Assembly (NCBI GenBank): GCA_009599575.1
Contig: VWND01000001.1
Coordinates: forward strand, 124,001 to 188,000
Source of the DNA: Blumeriella jaapii
Lineage: Eukaryota; Ascomycota; Leotiomycetes; Helotiales; Drepanopezizaceae
Reading direction: 5' to 3'
DNA length: 64,000 nucleotides
The notes below the pieces were generated by a model that saw only the letters and a list, made by a program, of their open reading frames with translations, did no database searches and had not been told where the DNA came from. Each line of letters starts with the position of its first letter. Position 1 is the stretch's first letter. This document shows positions 56,636 through 64,000 of this stretch, piece by piece. A program made the translations under genes and the position numbers.

Positions 56636-59600
56636 ATGGCGACACGACAATTAGCAGACGGCGCCTCGAGCAAGAAGCGTGGAGCTACAGCGGAGTTCGA
56701 GAAGCCAGACGCCAAAAAGAAACCTGACACATCTTCTGCATCGGATGGCAAGTATCCTTCTTACCCTCCCAAGCCTCTCACGCCAGCCGAGCGCTTGGAG
56801 CAGGCTAGGAAGACAGCACAATATGTGGATGACCAGACTGCAAAACGAAATGCGATCCTTGAAGCAAATGAATTCCTGAGTTCTCACCCGACTTGGAATC
56901 CCAAAATCACTTCCACAGACGCCGAATGGATCGCAATCCGGAGCGCGCTTGTGGACGAGCTGAAAATTGATAGCGTCAAGGATGTCCTGGACCGACGCAA
57001 CTTAAAGCCAGATGCAGAGGGGCCCAAGGACCCTCATGGGAACCCGTTGCTTGATAGATATGGCGCAGGCATCTTCAACGTCGATCGGTACAAGTATCTA
57101 ATGTTGGTACAACCAAACCACGATGGTCTGATTCTGGAAATGCAAATAGAGGATGCGAAACTCTACAAAGCTGCGCTGAAGACCGAGCAGTTCAAAGGCG
57201 TGCACGACAATCTCGCGACGAAGCTCACTATGCTACACTTTGGCCTTCCAATCGAGTCAATCACTATGAACAACATCACTCACGCCATGGAAGACGACAA
57301 AGACGATGACGAGGATCCTGTACCGGACCCCCCGCAAGTTCAGCGGATCATTCATTCCGAGAAACCTTTGGAGTTCTTAGATAGATACCACGAAAGGGGT
57401 TTCGGGTTTCATGTGTTACGCAGTAAGCTTCAACAAGCAAATCTAGAGTTGATTCGGTATGTAGCTGACAAGAAACAGGAGCAAAGGCTAGCCATGTAGA
57501 TGTACCTGTGCCGAGAACTACGCTTCCTATTACACCTTTGAAGCTCTTTGGTGGCAGTGACCCAGATCCGCCCTTTCAACTCAATCATGCCCATGTCCGA
57601 GCTCCCATCGAACCAACAGGTGATCATGTTGGCATGCGTGGCGGTGCCGGGGCCCCAAAAACACGTACTCTGTACAATCACTATGCCGGAAGTCACACTG
57701 TGAACGTTGGTGATGATGGTCTCGTGCCATTAGGCGAGTTTTTGAACGCGGCTCTCTACCTGCTGGACTTACATCCAGCTTCAAAATGGATCATCGTCTT
57801 TGATCAATACAACAACTTGGAACGATCCAATGACAAAAGATCGATGACATTTGTCAGATCGTTCGAAGCGTCGCGTTCCGATTTTGCGAAAATGTACGAA
57901 ACCTATCTTCAGGCAAGGATTTCCAACGAGGGTGAAGACTGGATTATTGTGGTACAGTACAAGCACGTTCGTGATGGCGAGATGTACCCTCCCCTGATCT
58001 TCAACACACAATTAGTCATGAGTGATTCGCGGGGAACGTTGCCTGCTCAAAATACGCGACCACTCAATATCGCATCAGCAAGTCATTTGCCAGCGACCTC
58101 AACGCCCACAGCCCCTCCACGTCATCCTGCCATCCTTACTGGTCCTCCGTTGCTTAAAGATTACATCTATGGGTATCGAGGAAGGACAAAAGTTGCTGGG
58201 CTGGACTCAAAGAGCTTCGCAGAGGCTGCTGTGGGCATTTTGGCTCTAGACTACGATCTTGATGACTGGTTCATTCACGTGGACATATGGGGACCTGGGG
58301 GTCTCAAGTCTCTGACAATGAGCAAGCGTACATTGGACGACAAATACAAGGACCACATCCTGAGCGTTCGCAATGCAGATGGAACATATCCTATGTTCGT
58401 TCGCGACACCAGAGATACCCTGCTGAACCCATCACCAGTGTCTAACGGACAGATGCAGCCAGACACCCATCAGCGCGATGTTGTCAGGTTGACTGACCAG
58501 AACGGGAGAACTGCATATTGGAGAATCCCAGACCCTACAGTGCGGTTTGGGATCAATCAAATCCAAGATGATTTCTTCATGGCAATGCAGGTTCTTTTCT
58601 CACCTGGCAAGCTACGACCTCGCGAGAATGTCATTATTGGCGGCGTGGACCTTGGACCCGGAGGATTGGAGCTCACACAAGAGTTGTGGAATCAGCTTGT
58701 CAGAGACTACTCGTCACCGGAAGCTGTAGAATATACGGTTACGGTGGAGGACAAAAGTCTGAACAGGATGACCAGCGGAACGCTGGCGCCTGTCCGCATG
58801 GCCGGTGCGACCAAATTTGGCTACTACACAGAAGGCGACTTCGACTCTCTCGCTGAAGAGATCAATAAATTGCTCGCTGACGCTCTCAAACTCGGCGGCG
58901 CGAGGAAGAAGCCAGCGGAACTCGGTATTTGGTACACGCCAGAAGATCGTGAAGACGGTGTCCGTCCACAAGTTTTACAATTCACTCCACCCACGCAACT
59001 TGCACAACGTTTGAAGAAGTGGTTTGAGTCGCAAAACGGGAGAAAAACAAATTGTCTCTGGTTCCGACCCATATGGACCGAGTTTGAAGTGATTGATCTC
59101 GACAATGCGGCGAATAAGTCTATCTGGAAGCCAGCTGCTAGCCAGAGCGGGGAAACGTTAGAGGCTTTCAGACTTTTTCTGAATGAGGTTTTCCCCCTTG
59201 AGAGAGCCATTGGCTTTCAGGTCTCCATAGCCGAGTCTGGTCAGAGATTTGTTGTCGATACCACAACGACCCAGGAGCAATGGCGCAGGAATGTATTCGA
59301 CAATTTCCTTGGACCAAAGCTGCATCTGAAGCTTGACAATAACCTTGTTTATAGTCAGTAGTCTTCCATTAACTCTCATAGATACCTTGATGCTAACAAC
59401 GAAACAGAAATTACAAAAGATGGTCTACCGTGGGGGCTATGGGTGAGGCCCAAAAGTTCACGCATCACAATTCCTCGAGTGATCCCGGCACGACCGCAGC
59501 TTTCGCGGGGGCTTCTCACTCCATCACCACTACCTCCTCACCATCAGCACCATCACCACCACCCTCCCCAGGCGCCCCCTACCCCGGCTGCGACACGAAT

Positions 59601-62072
59601 GCCTCAAAACCCGGCTCCTCCACGAGCCACTCCCACAGGCTCTCAAACCCTGGTCAGGCAGCCAAATTTTCAGCACAACCGGTCGAGACGTGTTCCAGGT
59701 GAAAGAGCGCACATTCCCAGACCTGAGAAAATTTCACAATTCGATAGCTGGATGTCTGAGCAGACGGCTCGGAATGCCTTACACCAGCGATCTTGGACTC
59801 AAGATCTGTCAGTCATCGAGCCCGGATACAAACCTGCAGCCCCATTCTTCGGTGATGTATTGGAGCTTCCACTGACTGTCGGATCAAATTTGCCAACTGT
59901 CTACGCCCATCACCTCACTCCCACTGATATTGCCAAGCTTCTTCAAGAAAAACGGAAAGCCGTGAATCATGCTTTGGAGAGACAGATCGCTTGTCCGATC
60001 TGTCCTGAAGCCTTTGCCGCTTATGATGTTGAGGCTAAGAAAAAGCACTACGAATCGCATGTAGAGCAGCTAAACGCAGGCAAACTCTGTCCGATGTGCG
60101 GCATCAATTGGGGATTTTACACCTTTGAGCAGAGAAAAAATCACATTGTAGGCTGTCAGATCACCACGAACAAGCAAGATGTTGAGCATTTCTGGGCCGC
60201 CACCAAGTGCCCCATCTGCGACACTGAGTTCAAGTTCATGAAACCCGAAGCCGTTATCGCTCACATGACAGGTCACATTCCGGGAGCTCTCAAGTACTGC
60301 GATCGATGTGGCATCGATCTCTTGTCGTGCACTGCTAGGGAAAGATCATACCACGACAACATGTGTGTTCATACGGATGATCATCCCTTAGCTGTAGACA
60401 TTAAGTGCGATCACTGTGGCCAGGAGAAGAAGCCTGGTGAGGGGCGCGCGCATGATACGTGCGGAGATAACGTCAACAAGCACTGCATAAGATGTGGTTT
60501 TTCTCTCTCGGAACTGAGTGCTAGGGATCAGGAAGGTCATAGGCGTCGCTGCCGAGTGCTTTGTGGACCCACTGGGACCTACTGCAGACGATGTGGAACG
60601 AATCTCTCGATTCTCGATGCCCTCGGAATCGCGACCCACAAGAATGAGTGTTATCGCCGAGAGCCTTTCTCAGCCGGTACCCAGATTAGCACGGCACGAG
60701 CAAGGGGTATGATACAACAAAAAATCCAAGATCGAAGATCTTTACTTACACGTGAGACTGACTTGTGTACAGCCATCGAGGAACAAAGAATCCAAAACGA
60801 CATTGACTCAAACGAGCTCAAACAACAGCGAGCTGAGATTGCCCAACGGTTGCGTGAACTGAAGGACCGGGAGCGTGGTCTCCCGGCTCGAGCCTCTCGC
60901 GGCTTCGGCTTTGACAATCGAGTCAACCTAGGAGTATGCCCGATCAAAGGATGTGGTGCGACTCTGGACATCAAGACCGCGCAAGAACTGAGGCACCATT
61001 TTACCACTCACTCTGGCCTTACTGTAGATGACGTAGGCGGTGGAAAAACCCGAGATAGCTCTTTCCGGTGTCCGCTCGATTGTTCGACTGGAGTAGGCCA
61101 ATGTTCAGCCTCTTTCGACCCTGAGGAACCCAGCAGCATAGCATCGTTCAAGCAGCACTACCAGCATCGTGCTGAATCTGGATTTGGCCCTTGCGATACC
61201 GCGGCTCTTCAAGAGGCTCTCAGAGCGTTCAAGGCCCGCATGCCCGAGTTCAGAGATGCTCACAAGGCCCTTCAAGATCTAGCAAGCTCGGCCTCGCAGG
61301 CTAGCTCCAAAGAAACTCCCGTGGTGATCGACCTCGAGAATGGCGGTCTGACCCCAGTAGAAGCCAACAATGCCAGAGAGACGAGGGCGCAACAATCAGA
61401 TCTCCTCAAACAGTTGAGTGCCGACGCAAAGGCAGCTGAGGCAAGGAAAGCAGCCTTGACAGCACAGCGGGATAACGAAGCCGCCGAGCTAGCTACCCAT
61501 ACTGCTGCCCTCAGAAAGCTGGGCAAGAATCCCGACGGCTCACCCATCGACCCCGCGAACCCTGATCTCGACCCCGACGCTACTCCGGTCGACCAGGCTG
61601 GCTTCATGCCGTCGCCCCGCGGGCCTCCTACAAGGAGATCCGATCCCTGCGCAAGTCTCGCAGCGTTCGGGGTCGCGCCCCAACGACAGGCTCCAAGCGC
61701 AAGAAGGCCTCGATGGACGAGGCTGAGGAGGCACCCTCGGGGCGGTCGGCTCTGCAGCGCTCGCCGTCGAAGCGCGAGACCAAGAAGATGAAGACGGCTG
61801 GGCATGGCATGAGCAGCCCCGACAAGCGCAGGCTCAGGCAGGTGACTGCTGAGGAGGGCGAGGGCAGAAGCGCGTTTGATGGCGAGGGAGTGAGTACGCT
61901 GAGTATGCCGAGGAGGATGACGAGGGCGACGTCTGAGACGTCAGGTCCGGCCGATATGGCGCCGAGGAGGGCGGGCCGACCGAGAAAGAATGCTGTCGAG
62001 GATCAGGTGGACGACGATGGCTTCGAGGATGTCGAGGAGGAGGAGGATGATGAGGAGGGCCGATTCCAATGA
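56636..62072 (+). CDS. Very large zinc-finger/AT-hook protein of unknown function
   Basis: Exons 56636-57422, 57479-59353 and 59408-62072 (introns GTAAGC...ACAG and GTCAGT...ACAG) join three long frames into about 1,775 residues. Residues 1-880 contain no family I know; they include WIIVFDQYNNLERSNDKRS and a GGxD/GPGG-rich middle. Residues about 890-960 are Pro/His/Gln-rich. Residues 1,080-1,310 hold five or more Cys-His zinc-binding repeats (CPICPEAF, CPMCGINW, CPICDTEF, CDRCGIDL, CIRCGFSL, CRRCGTNL, each followed by HxxxC or HxxxH), then a coiled coil and a C2H2-like CPIKGCGATL finger near 1,399. An AT-hook-like PRRAGRPRK is near 1,739, with an acidic tail. Near 61617 the frame must shift by one missing G (CGCGGG) to reach ASYKEIRSLRKSRS; with it the total length closes exactly. 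It is probably nuclear and DNA- or nucleic-acid-binding (inference). Confidence 0.75.
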
Positions 62073-63266
62073 CGAGAGAGAGTCCTCGTGGCGGGAGGTA
62101 GTAGCTTGACAGATATTGCGGCGGGGGGGCGGGGTTGCTAAGAGGATTCCTTGGACTTCGCTTGCCTTACCATATGATTTCCTTCGTTTTCTCCGCTTTT
62201 GGTGTTGTGTAGGCTTTTGAAGGGCTGTAGAGGAGAGTTTTGAAGGGCTGTAGAGGAGAGCGAAAACACCTAATCTTTGTACTTTTGCTAGCACTAATTC
62301 AATGCCTTTTTCCTATTTCTCTCTCTCTTTCTTTCTTTCTTTCTCTCTCTCTCTCTCTCTCTTTCTTTCCCTCTTTCTTTCTTTCTCTTTTTTCTCTTTT
62401 TTCTCTTTCTTCTCCCAAACTACACGCAAGATATGACGACGTCCCAGCTAAGCGAGAATCTGTTGACAATCTTGTTCTCCAACACGCACCAGCTTTCATC
62501 ATCCGAAAAACACACACCCACACCCACACGTACAGTACAGTACAGTTCATCGACACGAGTCTTGCTCGCTCGGTCTTGCTCAACTAAGACCCTGGCGGGC
62601 CCGCCCACATTGGGGGGAGGCAGAGGGAGGGGAACATTCCTAGACGCGACACCCTCTCGTCTCGGATCGCATCATCATGCGTGCGTGGTTCCGCACCACT
62701 GTTATATCAAGCGTGGAAAGTTTTTTTTTCATACATCTGTAGGTACCTAGTAAGTCGTCAAAATCTTCTGGGGGGTGTCGGCGAAGAAGAAGACGCACTC
62801 CCTCGCAAGCAACCCGGTTAAGTGCGAGAACGAAATCAGAGCCGCTCTGGTCCTGGGTCGTCGTGTACACGCCGCTTCAGGTTGTTTTTCTGATTCGAGT
62901 GTTTCCGCGTTTTCTTCTGGGGCGAACGAAGTGCGTGAACACAAGCCCAGAGAGAGAGAGAGAGGGGGGGTGCATACTGCGTGCGCGGTGATTCGCAATC
63001 ACTCCTGCAATTGGGGGGGAGGTTGGGGGAGGAGGAGGAGGAGGAGGTTGTGAGTGAGCTATGCCGCGAACGTACCTTGCAGGATCTGGGGTCTGGAATC
63101 GAACCGGTATACTGACTGACTATCAGGTTTTTGCGACTCTCAAAAGACATCCGATTGTCAGGGAGGCGCGTGAGAATGCCGTGTGAGCGGTGCGAACGAT
63201 GGCGATGTGTTTCCAGTGTGGCCGATTACTGGCCTAGAATTCAAGATACACAAGTGGGGTATTGTT
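62073..63266. other. 1.2-kb convergent intergenic region
   Basis: The 3' ends of the zinc-finger gene and JIP5 face each other. A long CT/T-rich tract spans about 62318-62412 (CTTT and CT units). A GTACAGTACAGTACAG run lies at 62528-62546, and GA and GGA repeats at 62950-63050. No RNA gene found. Confidence 0.55.
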
Positions 63267-64000
63267 CTATTCCAGGCCCTTCAACCCGATGATTCCATTT
63301 CCAACATCCTTGGTCCTGTTCGCCTTCCTGCGCTTCTTGCGGCTCTTGCGTCCCCGATCCTCTTCCTCGCTACTCTCTGCATCGCTATCGTCACTGTCAC
63401 TCACACCAGCCGCTCTCTTCTTGCCACTGGCGTCCTCATCATCCGAGTCCTCTTCTTCGTCCTCGTCATCCTCCAAGTTCATCTCCTGCCAGACCTTGAC
63501 AATAGAGCCTCCACCACTGATCAATCGCCCCCCAACATCGAACCCCAGCCCAACCACCCCCTCAACTTCGTCATGCCGCAGCGTATCCGTGACTTTGTTC
63601 GGACCAAGCTTGACAATGCGAATCGTGCCATCTCCAACGCCAACAACCACATTCTTGGCCCCATCCCCAACCCCATCCGGCATCAGAACAAGAGCGTCCA
63701 AGCTTTCTCCGCCCCCTCTTCCCCCATCCACAATGATCCTCTCATCCTGATCGTCCCACACACCCCTCTCCCACAGCGTTATCACCCCATTCGAACTCCC
63801 CACCAGCACCTTCTCGCCTGACCTCCTGCCAGGCCGGGAAGGCAGCCCGCCTACAAAAACACTGCTGAGCAGCTCCTCTTCCTGGTCTTCGCTCTTCACC
63901 ATTACGCCTCTTCGTAAGTCGGTGACTGCTAGAGTGGATCCGCCTGTTGTGACCCATTGCTTACTGAAACCACTCGTACTTTCCTTGCTCGGCGCTAGGG
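63267..64000 (-). CDS. JIP5: WD-repeat protein Jip5, 3' part (5' end outside the window)
   Basis: The minus-strand frame is open from the window edge to the stop at 63267. It contains the last WD repeats: [40 protein letters not shown], and [20 protein letters not shown] before SIVKVW. An acidic segment ([30 protein letters not shown]) and a basic tail ([15 protein letters not shown]) follow. The WD repeats with RIVKLGPN, the HDEVEGVxxLGFD stretch and the acidic-then-basic tail identify fungal Jip5 (WDR55 homologue), a nucleolar ribosome-biogenesis factor. About 245 C-terminal residues are in the window; the N-terminal half is missing because of the window boundary, not truncation. Confidence 0.85.
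   Translation of the reverse strand, partial: LAPSKESTSGFSKQWVTTGGSTLAVTDLRRGVMVKSEDQEEELLSSVFVGGLPSRPGRRSGEKVLVGSSNGVITLWERGVWDDQDERIIVDGGRGGGESLDALVLMPDGVGDGAKNVVVGVGDGTIRIVKLGPNKVTDTLRHDEVEGVVGLGFDVGGRLISGGGSIVKVWQEMNLEDDEDEEEDSDDEDASGKKRAAGVSDSDDSDAESSEEEDRGRKSRKKRRKANRTKDVGNGIIGLKGLE

Noticed and set aside
63075..63125. Possible tRNA on the minus strand (GGTTCGATTCC-like TPsiC loop)
   Set aside because: The flanking bases do not form a T stem, and no acceptor, D or anticodon stems can be drawn around it.

Overview
The window is nuclear DNA of a filamentous ascomycete fungus. The signs are short GT-AG introns of about 50-85 bp, divergent housekeeping genes with filamentous-fungal architecture (Pil1, Spc105/KNL1, sedolisin, GH20), a LINE retrotransposon mutated in the manner of repeat-induced point mutation (RIP), and a Polycomb H3K27 methyltransferase gene. 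The class (perhaps Dothideomycetes) is a guess.

Layout. From 0 to 7 kb there is a relic of a secreted-protein gene, a guanine deaminase, and, tail to tail with it, a single-module adenylation-carrier-condensation (A-T-C) enzyme whose reading frame breaks exactly at the carrier phosphopantetheine site. From 7 to 20.7 kb lies an accessory, repeat-rich island. It holds a Cys-rich secreted protein, two very small spliced candidate genes (one with a signal peptide), a truncated LINE copy, and a nearly complete 6.4 kb LINE bounded by a 15-bp target-site duplication and heavily RIP-mutated. No convincing gene lies between 18 and 20.7 kb. From 20.7 kb to the end the sequence is mainly ordinary gene space: a cAMP-receptor-like GPCR, ribosomal protein uS17 (RPS11), kinetochore Spc105/KNL1, a third LINE end, a secreted sedolisin peptidase, the PRC2 catalytic subunit KMT6/EZH2, eisosome Pil1, the NatC subunit NAA38, the repair nuclease Rad2/XPG, a Tc1/mariner relic, a secreted GH20 hexosaminidase, an unknown protein, a 1,775-residue zinc-finger/AT-hook protein of unknown function, and the 3' part of JIP5, which runs off the right edge.

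The genes do not form one pathway. Two sets could interact: the guanine deaminase with the A-T-C enzyme (a possible small metabolite locus), and the RIP-mutated island with KMT6, whose mark often covers such islands in fungi (inference only).

A cross-cutting observation is that several otherwise well conserved genes (Pil1, GH20, the zinc-finger protein, perhaps the Cys-rich protein) each need a one- or two-base correction in a short homopolymer or dinucleotide run. This points to residual assembly errors as much as to pseudogenes, and any pseudogene call here should be read with that in mind.
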